DNA of 61,959 nt from Planctomycetota bacterium. Its GTDB lineage: Bacteria > Planctomycetota > UBA1135 > GCA-002686595. The DNA lies in the NCBI GenBank assembly GCA_020638875.1, contig JACKHS010000020.1:1-61959 (forward strand), read 5' to 3'. This document shows positions 10,339 to 18,381 of the stretch, one piece after another. How positions within the stretch are numbered: the stretch's first letter is position 1; each line of letters starts with the position of its first letter. The notes beneath the pieces are model-generated. The model searched no databases, was not told the origin of the DNA, and worked only from the letters and a program-made list of their open reading frames with translations. The position numbers were made by a program, and so were the translations under genes.

Positions 10339-12729
10339 TCAGAAGGCGTCGACCTGGATGACGTCCTCGCGCGCGGCGGCCGCGGCGCGCCAGCAGTCGG
10401 CCTCGGCCTCGCTCAGGTGCCCGGCGGCGAGGGCGGCCTCGACCTGCGCGGCCTCGCGCGCGCGCTCGAGCTTGCCCTCGCGCACGAGGTCCTTGAGCTT
10501 GGCGCGCACGGGTTGCGCCGCGAGCACCTTCGTCAGCGCGTCCTCGAGCGCGCCCAGACCGGGCTCGGTCGCGGGCGGCACGAAGATGCCGGTGGTGAGC
10601 GCCTCGCGCGCCGGGTCGCCGTCCAGCAGGGCGCGCGCCGCCTTCGCGCGCTGGCGGTCGCTGGGGCCGTGGAAGCGCCACAGCGGCGGGAACAGCTTCC
10701 AGCGCAGGACGCGCGCGACGAAGCGCGCCGGCAGGTTGTCGAGCAGGCCGAGCAGCGCGGTCTCGACCTCGTGCAAGGCCGTCTCCGCGGCCCACTCGAA
10801 GAGCGCGCGATCGCGGTCCGGCTGCCCGGCGTCGACGAAGCGCTTGAGCGTCGCCGTGCCCAGGTAGAGCCACGCGAGGCCGTCGGCCAGGCGCCCGGTG
10901 AGCATCTCCTTGCGCTTGAGCGCGCCGCCCAGCGTCATCATCGAGATCTCGGCGCAGACCGCGTACGCGGCGCTGAGGCGCGTGAAGTGCTGGAAGTAGC
11001 GCTCGGCCGGACCTTCGAGCGGCGTGGGGGCGATGACCGCGTGCGTCCAACCGAGGACCGACGCGCGCGTGAACACGCCGAAGAAGTGCGCGATGTGCCC
11101 GAAGAAGGCCGCGTCGAAGCGCTTCACGTCGCGCGCGGCCAGCGACTCGATCTCCTCGAGCGCGTACGGGTGACAGCGCACGGCGCCCTGCCCGAAGATG
11201 ATCATCGAGCGCGTCAGCGTGTTGGCGCCCTCGACGGTGATCGCGACCGGCAGCGCCTGGTAGGCGCGGGCGAGCACGTTGCGCGGGCCGCGCGAAATGC
11301 CCGCGCCGCCGACGACGTCCATGCCGTTGTTCACGACGGTGCGCATGCCCTCGGTGAGGTAGGCCTTGCAGATGGCGGTGATGACCGCCGGCTTCTGGCC
11401 CGAGTCGATGGAGGCCGCCGTCAGCCGGCGGGCGCCGTCCATCAGGTACGTCATGCCGCCGATGATCGCGAGGTGCTCCTCGACGCCCTCGAAGCGACCG
11501 ATGGGCAGGCCGAACTGCTCGCGGATCGACGCGTAGGCGCCGGTCGTGCGCGCCGTGAGCTGCGCCGCGCCGCACGACTGCGCCGGCAGCGAGACGCCGC
11601 GCCCGGCCGCGAGGCAGTCCATCAGCATGCGCCAGCCCTTCCCGGCGTTCGCCGGGCCGCCGATGATGAATTCGAGCGGCACGAACACGTCGTGGCCCTG
11701 CGTCGGGCCGTTGATGAACGGCACGCCCAGCGGGTCGTGGCGCTTGTCGGCCACCACGCCGGGCGTCTCGCGCGGGATGAGCGCGCACGTGATGCCGAGC
11801 TCTTCCTTGTCGCCGAGCAGGCCGTCGGGGTCGCGCAGCTTGAAGGCCAGGCCGAGCACCGTGGCGGCCTTGTTCAGCGTGATGTAGCGCTTGTTCCAGT
11901 TGAGCCGCATGCCGAGCACTTCGCGGCCTTCCCACGTGCCGCGGCAGACGACGCCGTGCGAGGTCATCGAGCCCGCGTCGCTGCCGGCACCCGGCTCGGT
12001 CAGCGCGAAGCACGGCACCTCCGCGCCGCTCGCCAGGCGCGGCAGGTAGTGCTGCTTCTGCGCCTCGGTGCCGTAGTGCAGCAGGAGCTCCGCCGGCCCG
12101 AGCGAGTTCGGCACCATGACGGTCACCGCCGCGGTGACCGAGCGCGACGAGACCTTCGCGACGACCGCGCTGTTGGCCCGCGCGGAGAAACCCTTGCCGC
12201 CGTAGCTCTCCGGGATGATGAGGCCGAGGAAGCCCTCGCGCTTGAGGAAGTCCCACACCTCCGTCGGCAGGTCGTCGGAGTGGAGCACCTGCCAGTCGTC
12301 GAGCATGCGGCAGAGCTCCTCGCAGGGGCCGTCGAGGAACGCCTGCTCGCGCGCGTCGAGCTCGGGCACGGGCTGATTCAGGAGCTTCGACCAGTCGGGC
12401 CGCCCGGCGAACAGCTCGGCGTCCCACCACACCGTGCCGGCCTCGAGGGCCTCGCGCTCGGTGGCGCTCATCGTCGGGAAGAGCGGCGCGAGCATGGGCA
12501 TCAGGCGCCGCGACAGCAGCGCGCGCCGCACGGGCGCCCAGGCCAGCGTCCCCGCGAGCGCGAGGAAGAGCACCGTGCACAGCCACCAGCCGAACGTGCC
12601 GCCCTCGCCCAGCACGCGCCACAGGAGCAGCCCGACGGCGAGCGGCAGCAGCCACGCGAGCTTGCCGCGCCCGAGGTACAGGAGCCAGACGGAGAGGGCG
12701 ATCAGCAGGACGACGAGGAGCGTGTTCAT
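10339..12729 (-). CDS. fadE: FadE-type acyl-CoA dehydrogenase
   Basis: 796 residues from MNTLLVVLLIALSVWLLYLG, matching the length and plan of E. coli FadE (814). Two N-terminal hydrophobic segments (about 2-17 and 20-75) would tether it to the membrane. The dehydrogenase core contains IIPESYGGKGFS, CFALTEPGAGSDAGS, LNWNKRYITLNKAA and VEGANTLTRSMIIFGQGAVR, all characteristic of FadE. A long C-terminal extension follows, as in the family. It catalyses the first, FAD-dependent step of fatty acid beta-oxidation. It is monocistronic here. The in-frame extension 57 nt upstream lacks a membrane-type start and was rejected. Confidence 0.95.
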   Translation of the reverse strand: MNTLLVVLLIALSVWLLYLGRGKLAWLLPLAVGLLLWRVLGEGGTFGWWLCTVLFLALAGTLAWAPVRRALLSRRLMPMLAPLFPTMSATEREALEAGTVWWDAELFAGRPDWSKLLNQPVPELDAREQAFLDGPCEELCRMLDDWQVLHSDDLPTEVWDFLKREGFLGLIIPESYGGKGFSARANSAVVAKVSSRSVTAAVTVMVPNSLGPAELLLHYGTEAQKQHYLPRLASGAEVPCFALTEPGAGSDAGSMTSHGVVCRGTWEGREVLGMRLNWNKRYITLNKAATVLGLAFKLRDPDGLLGDKEELGITCALIPRETPGVVADKRHDPLGVPFINGPTQGHDVFVPLEFIIGGPANAGKGWRMLMDCLAAGRGVSLPAQSCGAAQLTARTTGAYASIREQFGLPIGRFEGVEEHLAIIGGMTYLMDGARRLTAASIDSGQKPAVITAICKAYLTEGMRTVVNNGMDVVGGAGISRGPRNVLARAYQALPVAITVEGANTLTRSMIIFGQGAVRCHPYALEEIESLAARDVKRFDAAFFGHIAHFFGVFTRASVLGWTHAVIAPTPLEGPAERYFQHFTRLSAAYAVCAEISMMTLGGALKRKEMLTGRLADGLAWLYLGTATLKRFVDAGQPDRDRALFEWAAETALHEVETALLGLLDNLPARFVARVLRWKLFPPLWRFHGPSDRQRAKAARALLDGDPAREALTTGIFVPPATEPGLGALEDALTKVLAAQPVRAKLKDLVREGKLERAREAAQVEAALAAGHLSEAEADCWRAAAAAREDVIQVDAF

Positions 12730-12888
12730 CGGAGTGCGTGCGAGGACTTCGCGAGGGAGCGGCCGGGCCCACCGCACTTGTGACACGCCCTGCTCCCGTG
12801 TTCAAGGACGGGTGCCGTCGCGCCGCCTTCGCGGTGCGCCAGAGCCCGTATCGGCCTGTGAACGGCGCGACTCGCCGCCGAAATGGAG

Positions 12889-12925
12889 CCGGCGCCGCCC
12901 TCCCGCGAAGGGAGGACGGCGCCGG
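12889..12925 (-). terminator. Terminator of array gene 1 (shared type)
   Basis: Inverted repeat CCGGCGCCG-(1 mismatch)-CCTCCC, loop GCGAA, GGGAGG-...-CGGCGCCGG, downstream of the gene at 12964. The same hairpin, with one loop change, lies downstream of the next gene at 15414-15450. Confidence 0.8.
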
Positions 12926-12963
12926 TGATCGTGGCCCGCTCGCTCAGGAGCGGACCCTGTGGA

Positions 12964-15111
12964 CTACCACTGGATGGTGTAGCCGTTCGACAGGTTGAAG
13001 ACGTTGCCGCAGGGGCCGCCCGCGCCGCCGTTGGGGTCGCGGTACCAGAGCTGGTAGTGCTTCAGGTCGCCCGCCAGGACGCCGCCCTTCACCGAGACGG
13101 TGATGCCGGTCGTGCTGCTGTTACCCGAGCCGTCCGCGGCGCGCACGCCGAGGCGGATCACGTTCTGGCCGGCGCAGCGGATGCCGTCACCGAAGACCAC
13201 GCCCAGGCCGCCGTTGATGGCGTTGTTGCCCTGGAAGTAGAGGCCCGGCTGGTTCGGGACGAGGCCCGAGCCGTTGAGCACGACGGTGTCGCTGCCGAGC
13301 AGCGCGGTGCCGGAGCCGCCGAGGACGGCGCCGCCGGTGCCGGTGCTGTTCTGGCAGCCCGCGCCAGCGTTGCCCTCGTTACCGCAGGGAGCGCTGCCCG
13401 GAGCGTCGCAGAAGCAGAACGCGGTGCCCGGCTCGGCCGGACCGGCGATCGAGATGTTGAACGACGCCGGGCCGCCGGTGATGGCCGCCGAGAAGGTGCC
13501 GATCTGGAGCGTGTAGCTCTGGCCGGCGACGACGTTGAAGTTGATCTCCGACTGGAGGCCGCAGGTGTCGTCGTTGCAGTCGAGCGAGGTGCCGTCGATC
13601 GGGCAACCGACGCCCGGCCACGCGGCGATCTCGGTGTCGTAGCTCGCGAGGCCGCAGGTCGAGACCGTGCAGGGACCCGTGGCGTCAGCCGTCCACGTGT
13701 ACCAGAGGTCCTTGTTGATGGCGGCGCAAGCCTCGTTCTGACCCTGCGTACCGGTCGTCGCGGTCGTCGAGTCGTAGTTGAAGGTGCCCTGACCGGCGAT
13801 CACGACGGGCAGCGAGCAGTCGTCGCCCGCCTGGGGCACGAACTGGTTGATGTCGAAGGTGCCCGTACCCGTCGAGCCGCCCGGGAAGCTGCCGAGCTGG
13901 ATCATGTAGGTCGAGCCGTTCGTCGCCGAGAAGCTGATCGAGGACTGCAGGCCGCAGGAGTCGTCGTTGCAGGCGATCGAGGAACCGGCGGTCGGGCAGC
14001 CGCTACCGGGGTAGGCCACGAGCTTCGTGTCCGTGGTCGCGCCGTTGCAGGTCGAGACCTGCGCGGTGCCGGTGAATGTCGAGGTCCAGGCGTACCAGAC
14101 GTCGAGGTCGACGCCGCTCTGGCCGAAGAAGTAGCAGATCGACTCGGTCTGGCCTTGGGCGCCCGTGGTGGCGCCGATCTGGTTGAAGGCGAACGTGCCG
14201 GTGCCGGAGATCGCCGTCGGGGCCGCGCAGTCGTCGTTGGTGACCGGCGGGATGATGAGGATGTCCAGGGTGCCCGCGCCGCCGGCGGCGCCCGGGTCGG
14301 TGCCGAGCTGGACCGTGTAGGTCGTGCCGTTGGTCACCGGCATGATGAGCTGGCAGTTCGTGTCACAGGCCAGCGCGGTGCCCGCGGTCGGGCAGCCGGC
14401 GCCCGGGTAGACCGCCGTCTTCGTGTTGACGCCGGAGGCGCAGGTGCTCAGGGTCGCCGTGCCGGTGGCGTCGGCGGTCCAGGTGAACCACACGTCCTTG
14501 TCGACCGCGCTCGTGCCCGCGTTGTAGCAGAGGGCTTCGGTCTGACCTTGCACACCGGCCGAGGCCAGCGTGTTGTCGAACGCGAACGAGCCTTGACCGG
14601 CGATCACCGTCGCGGCCGAGCAGTCGTCGTTCGCCGGGGGCTGCGAGATCAGCACGTTCATCATGCCCGTGCCCGAAGTCGCGGCCGAGAAGGTGCCGAG
14701 CTGCACCATGTAGGCGGTGCCGTTCGTCACCGCGAAGGTGATCTGCGACTGCAGACCGCACGCGTCGTCGTTGCACGCGAGGGCCGAGCCGGCCGTCGGG
14801 CAAGCGCCGCCCGGGTAGGACGCGAGGCGCGTGTCGATCGTCGCACCGCAGGTGTCGATGGTCGCGACGCCGGTGGCATCGGCGGTCCAGCTGAACCACA
14901 CGTCGTTGTTCATCGCGCTCGTGCCGAACGCGTAGCACAGCGACTCGGTTTGACCTTCGACGCCCGTCGTGGCGAGGGTGTTGTCGAAGAGGAACGAGCC
15001 CTGGCCGGCCAGGGCGTCGGGAGTAGTGCAGGAGTCGCTGCCAGTCTGGGCGCTGGCGAGAGTCATCGCGGAACCCGCGAGGACGGCGACGAGGGTCTTG
15101 GTCAGATTCAT
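12964..15111 (-). CDS. Secreted multi-repeat surface protein, array gene 1 (4 repeats)
   Basis: 715 residues. The start is the ATG of MNLTKTLVAVLAGSAMTLASAQ, a signal peptide cleaved at ASA-QT. A 78-codon in-frame upstream extension is not protein-like. Four units of about 135-150 residues follow, each opening DxCxxPxxIAGQGxFxFD and continuing with DVWFTWTADATG, an STC strand, (D)TKxxAYPGxGCPTAG, LACNDDxCGLQS and YxxQLGTF. About six Cys per unit suggest disulphides. The units resemble PPC-type (pre-peptidase C-terminal) beta-sandwiches. The last ~150 residues are the shared domain (PGTAFCFCDAPG...GLYFQGNNAINGG...IRCAGQNVIRLG...GYTIQW). The protein is probably extracellular or cell-surface. 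The ligand is unknown. It belongs to six consecutive paralogues. Confidence 0.88.
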   Translation of the reverse strand: MNLTKTLVAVLAGSAMTLASAQTGSDSCTTPDALAGQGSFLFDNTLATTGVEGQTESLCYAFGTSAMNNDVWFSWTADATGVATIDTCGATIDTRLASYPGGACPTAGSALACNDDACGLQSQITFAVTNGTAYMVQLGTFSAATSGTGMMNVLISQPPANDDCSAATVIAGQGSFAFDNTLASAGVQGQTEALCYNAGTSAVDKDVWFTWTADATGTATLSTCASGVNTKTAVYPGAGCPTAGTALACDTNCQLIMPVTNGTTYTVQLGTDPGAAGGAGTLDILIIPPVTNDDCAAPTAISGTGTFAFNQIGATTGAQGQTESICYFFGQSGVDLDVWYAWTSTFTGTAQVSTCNGATTDTKLVAYPGSGCPTAGSSIACNDDSCGLQSSISFSATNGSTYMIQLGSFPGGSTGTGTFDINQFVPQAGDDCSLPVVIAGQGTFNYDSTTATTGTQGQNEACAAINKDLWYTWTADATGPCTVSTCGLASYDTEIAAWPGVGCPIDGTSLDCNDDTCGLQSEINFNVVAGQSYTLQIGTFSAAITGGPASFNISIAGPAEPGTAFCFCDAPGSAPCGNEGNAGAGCQNSTGTGGAVLGGSGTALLGSDTVVLNGSGLVPNQPGLYFQGNNAINGGLGVVFGDGIRCAGQNVIRLGVRAADGSGNSSTTGITVSVKGGVLAGDLKHYQLWYRDPNGGAGGPCGNVFNLSNGYTIQW

Positions 15112-15296
15112 GGTCAATGCAGTCGATCCGCTTTCGATGCGGCGAGGAAGGGGCTTTGCGACGCAGGACGACAGAGGGCACGCACGTGGGACGCGCGTCT
15201 CGGGAGAGACCCTGCCTGCGACCGTCTCAACATACACGACGTCGGTGCATCGCAGTGAATTTCCCGTGGCCGCGCGGATCCTCGATCTGCGTGCCC

Positions 15297-15314
15297 CGAG
15301 TTCCCTAGAACTCG
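15297..15314. promoter_or_regulatory. Inverted repeat upstream of array gene 1
   Basis: CGAGTTC-CCTA-GAACTCG, a perfect 7-bp dyad about 186 bp before the start codon at 15111. It could be an operator or a weak plus-strand terminator (ATTTTC follows). The assignment is tentative. Confidence 0.35.
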
Positions 15315-15413
15315 ATTTTCTCTCGAGCGGCTGCAGAGGGCCCACGCAGGCGTCCGAGCCGCCCCGCGCTCGCGCGACTCCGCTCGCGGCCCGTGGAGCT
15401 CGCCGGAACGGAG

Positions 15414-15450
15414 CCGGCGCCGCCCTCCCTCGAAGGGAGGACGGCGCCGG
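15414..15450 (-). terminator. Terminator of array gene 2 (shared type)
   Basis: Near-identical copy of the hairpin at 12889-12925 (stems CCGGCGCCG and CCTCCC, loop TCGAA). The flanking 3' sequence (CAGGAGCGGACCCTGTGG) is also shared, so the duplication included the 3' end of the gene. Confidence 0.8.
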
Positions 15451-15488
15451 TGATCGCGGCCCGCTCCCTCAGGAGCGGACCCTGTGGG

Positions 15489-18083
15489 CTACCACTGGAT
15501 CGAGTAGCCGTTCGACAGGTTGAAGACGTTGCCGCAGGGGCCGCCCGCGCCGCCGTTGGGGTCGCGGTACCACACCTGGTAGTGCTTCAGGTCGCCAGCG
15601 GTGACGCCGCCCTTCACCGAGACGGTGATGCCGGTCGTGCTGCTCTCGCCCGAGGCGTTCGCGACGCGGACGCCGAGACGGATCACGTTCTGACCCGCGC
15701 AACGGATGCCGTCACCGAAGATCACGCCCAGGCCGCCGTTGATGGCGTTGTTGCCCTGGAAGTAGAGGCCCGGCTGGTTCGGGACGAGGCCCGAGGCGCT
15801 GAGCAGGACGGTGTCGCTGCCGACGAGCGCGATGCCGGAGCCGCCGAGGACGGCGCCGCCGGTGCCCGTGCTGTTCTGGCAGCCGGCGCCAGCGTTGCCC
15901 TCGTTACCGCAGGGAGCGCTGCCGATCGTGTCGCAGAAGCAGAACGCGCTGCCCGGCTCGGCCGGACCCGCGATCGAGATGTCCATGCTCGTCGGGCCGG
16001 TCACGGTGAAGTCCGAGAACGTGCCCATCTGGAGCGTGTAGGTCGTGCCGGAGACCACGTTGAAGGTGATCTCGGACTGCAGACCGCAGGTGTCGTCGTT
16101 ACAGGCGAGCGCCGAGCCGGGGACCGGGCAACCGGTGCCCGGGTAGGCGGCGATCTTCGAGTCGTAGGCCGTCGTGGCGCACAGCGAGACCGTGGCCGGA
16201 CCCGTGGCGTTGGCGGTCCAGGAGAACCAGACGTCCTTGAAGACGCCCGAGCTGCCGAACGCGTAGCAGAGCGACTCGGACTGACCCTCGACGCCGGTGG
16301 TGGCGTAGGTCGGGTCGAAGGGGAAGTTGCCCTGACCGGCGATCACGTCGGGCGAGGCGCACTGGTCGTTGGTCAGCGGCGGGACGATCTGGATGTCCAT
16401 CAGGCCCGTGCCGCCGGTGGCGCCGGGGAACGTGCCGACCTGCAGGGTGTAGGTCGTGCCGTTCGTGACGTTGGCGAGGACCTGGGTCTGCAGACCGCAG
16501 GCGTCGTCGTTACAGGCGAGGGCCGAGCCGGCGGTCGGGCAACCCGTGCCGGGGTACACGGCGATCTTCGTGTCGACGATCGAGGTGCAGGTGCCGATGA
16601 TCGCGAGGCCGGTGGCGTCCGCGGTCCAGCTGAACCACACGTCGTTGTCGACGGTCGTCGAGCCGAAGAAGTAGCAGAGGCCTTCGGACTGACCTTCGAT
16701 GCCGGTGATGGCGCCGACCTGGCTGAACGGGAAGCTGCCTTGACCGGCGATGGCCGTCGGCGAGGCGCAGCTGTCGTTCGGGGCGGGCGGGTTGATGACG
16801 ATGTCCATCGTGCCCGTGCCGCCGACGGCGCCCGGGAAGGTACCGACCTGGAGCATGTAGCTCGTGCCGTTGGTCACGGCGAAGGACATCGAGGACTGCA
16901 GACCACAGGAGTCGTCGTTGCAGGCGAGGGCCGAGCCGGCCGTCGGGCAGCCGCCGCCCGGGTAGGCCGCGACCTTGGTGTCGACCGTCTGGTTGCAGGT
17001 GCTCAGCGTGGCGATACCCGTGGCGTCAGCGGTCCAGGAGAACCACACGTCGTTGTCGACGACGCTCGAGCCGAACGCGTAGCACAGGAACTCGGTCTGA
17101 CCTTCGAGGCCGGTCGTCGCGCCGATCTGGCTGAACGGGAAGCTGCCCTGGCCGGCGATCGCCGACGGGGACGCGCAGTCGTCGTTCACCGCGGGCGGGA
17201 CGATGACGATGTCCATGTTGCCCGTGCCGCCGGTGGCGCCCGGGAACGTGCCGACCTGGAGCATGTAGCTCGTGCCGTTGGTCACCGCGAAGGTGATCTG
17301 CGACTGGAAGCCGATCGTGCCGCAGGCGTCGTCGTTGCAGGCGAGCGCCGTGCCGGCCGTCGGGCAACCGCCGCCCGGGTAGGCGCCGATCTTGGTGTCG
17401 GTCGGGCTGGTGCAGGTCGAGACGACGGCGACGCCGGTGGCGTCAGCGGTCCACGTGTACCACACGTCGTTGTCGACGGTGGTCGAACCCCACTCGTAGC
17501 AGACGGCCTCGGTCTGACCCTCGATACCGGTGGTCGCGCCGAGGTTGTTGAAGAAGAACGAGCCCTGGCCGGCGATCGCGTTCGGCGCCGAGCAGTCGTC
17601 GTTCGTGACGGGCGGGAGGATGATGATGTCCATCATGCCCGTGCCGCCGGTGGCGCCGGGGAACGTGCCGACCTGCAGGGTGTAGGTCGTGCCGTTGGTC
17701 ACCGGGAAGCCCATCGACGACTGCAGGCCGCAGGAGTCGTCGTTGCAGGCGAGCGCCGTGCCCGCGGTCGGGCAGGTGCTGCCCGGGTAGGCCGCGAGCT
17801 TCGTGTCGACGATGGTCGTGCAGGTGCTGATCTGCGCCGTGCCGGTGGCGTCGGCCGTCCAGGCGAACCACACGTCGCTGTCGACGGTCGTGGAGGCGAA
17901 GAAGTAGCAGAGGGCTTCGGTCTGGCCCTCGATGCCGGTAGTGGCCAGGGTCTGGTCGAACAGGAACGAGCCCTGGCCGGCGATCGGATCCGGGGTCGTA
18001 CACCCGTCCGTGCCGGTCTGGGCAGTGGCCACGGTCATCGCCGAGGTGACGAGGAGCGCGCCGAAGGTCTTGGTGAGGTTCAT
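15489..18083 (-). CDS. Secreted multi-repeat surface protein, array gene 2 (5 repeats)
   Basis: 864 residues, the largest of the array. The signal peptide MNLTKTFGALLVTSAMTVATAQ is nearly the same as in array gene 1. Five Cys-rich beta-sandwich-like units begin at DGCTTPDPIAGQ, NDDCSAPNAIAGQ, NDDCASPSAIAGQ, NDSCASPTAIAGQ and NDQCASPDVIAGQ. The shared C-terminal domain follows (GSAFCFCDTIGSAPCGN ... NGYSIQW). Unit three or its neighbour has a small insert (ACGTIGFQSQ) where others read ACGLQSQ. The C-terminal domain is closest to that of array gene 1, and both have the same terminator. The start codon lies 12 nt after a small hairpin (18095-18110) and has no Shine-Dalgarno. The function is unknown; a surface or matrix role is inferred. 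Confidence 0.88.
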   Translation of the reverse strand: MNLTKTFGALLVTSAMTVATAQTGTDGCTTPDPIAGQGSFLFDQTLATTGIEGQTEALCYFFASTTVDSDVWFAWTADATGTAQISTCTTIVDTKLAAYPGSTCPTAGTALACNDDSCGLQSSMGFPVTNGTTYTLQVGTFPGATGGTGMMDIIILPPVTNDDCSAPNAIAGQGSFFFNNLGATTGIEGQTEAVCYEWGSTTVDNDVWYTWTADATGVAVVSTCTSPTDTKIGAYPGGGCPTAGTALACNDDACGTIGFQSQITFAVTNGTSYMLQVGTFPGATGGTGNMDIVIVPPAVNDDCASPSAIAGQGSFPFSQIGATTGLEGQTEFLCYAFGSSVVDNDVWFSWTADATGIATLSTCNQTVDTKVAAYPGGGCPTAGSALACNDDSCGLQSSMSFAVTNGTSYMLQVGTFPGAVGGTGTMDIVINPPAPNDSCASPTAIAGQGSFPFSQVGAITGIEGQSEGLCYFFGSTTVDNDVWFSWTADATGLAIIGTCTSIVDTKIAVYPGTGCPTAGSALACNDDACGLQTQVLANVTNGTTYTLQVGTFPGATGGTGLMDIQIVPPLTNDQCASPDVIAGQGNFPFDPTYATTGVEGQSESLCYAFGSSGVFKDVWFSWTANATGPATVSLCATTAYDSKIAAYPGTGCPVPGSALACNDDTCGLQSEITFNVVSGTTYTLQMGTFSDFTVTGPTSMDISIAGPAEPGSAFCFCDTIGSAPCGNEGNAGAGCQNSTGTGGAVLGGSGIALVGSDTVLLSASGLVPNQPGLYFQGNNAINGGLGVIFGDGIRCAGQNVIRLGVRVANASGESSTTGITVSVKGGVTAGDLKHYQVWYRDPNGGAGGPCGNVFNLSNGYSIQW

Positions 18084-18094
18084 GTGGAAGAGAG

Positions 18095-18110
18095 AGACTC
18101 TTCGGAGTCT
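18095..18110 (-). promoter_or_regulatory. Hairpin just before array gene 2 start
   Basis: AGACTC/GAGTCT dyad with a 4-nt loop (CGAA on the coding strand), ending 12 nt before the ATG. In the mRNA it would sit where a ribosome binding site normally is, so a translational or stability role is possible. Not proven. Confidence 0.35.
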
Positions 18111-18159
18111 GCTGAGAGGTTCGGAGAAGAGGTCAGCCCGGAGGTGGCCAGCTACGACG

Positions 18160-18182
18160 CCCCCCCGCGCAAGACGGGGGGG
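18160..18182 (-). terminator. C/G-tract hairpin between array genes 2 and 3
   Basis: CCCCCCCG / CGGGGGGG, 8-bp stem with loop CGCAAGA, about 200 nt after the stop of array gene 3 and 77 nt before the start of array gene 2. It is either a distal terminator of gene 3 or part of the gene 2 control region. Confidence 0.4.
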
Positions 18183-18272
18183 GAGGGGGGCGCGAGCCTC
18201 GGAAAGGCCGCCACCGGCTCGTTAGAGAGTACCCCAGAATCCGGTGCTGCGAAGGGGGCTCGGGGCACACGT

Positions 18273-18293
18273 AAGGCTTCTTTTCGAAGCCTT
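18273..18293 (-). terminator. Hairpin downstream of array gene 3
   Basis: Perfect AAGGCTTC / GAAGCCTT dyad with a 5-nt loop, about 90 nt beyond the stop of the gene at 18382, in a locally less GC-rich patch. A terminator is likely, though no U-tract follows on the minus strand. Confidence 0.5.
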
Positions 18294-18381
18294 CCTGTTC
18301 CGTCGAAATGGTGCTTTTTTGGCCGTCAGGGGCGTTTTCGGCCCGCCAGGGCCCGCGCGAGCCCGGGCGCCGCGCGCGCAC

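Larger units (their letters stand above)
15112..15488. other. Intergenic region between array genes 1 and 2
   Basis: 377 bp without a credible gene. It holds the presumed promoter region of array gene 1, an inverted repeat at 15297-15314 and the terminator of array gene 2 at 15414-15450. Beyond these I see nothing definite. Confidence 0.6.
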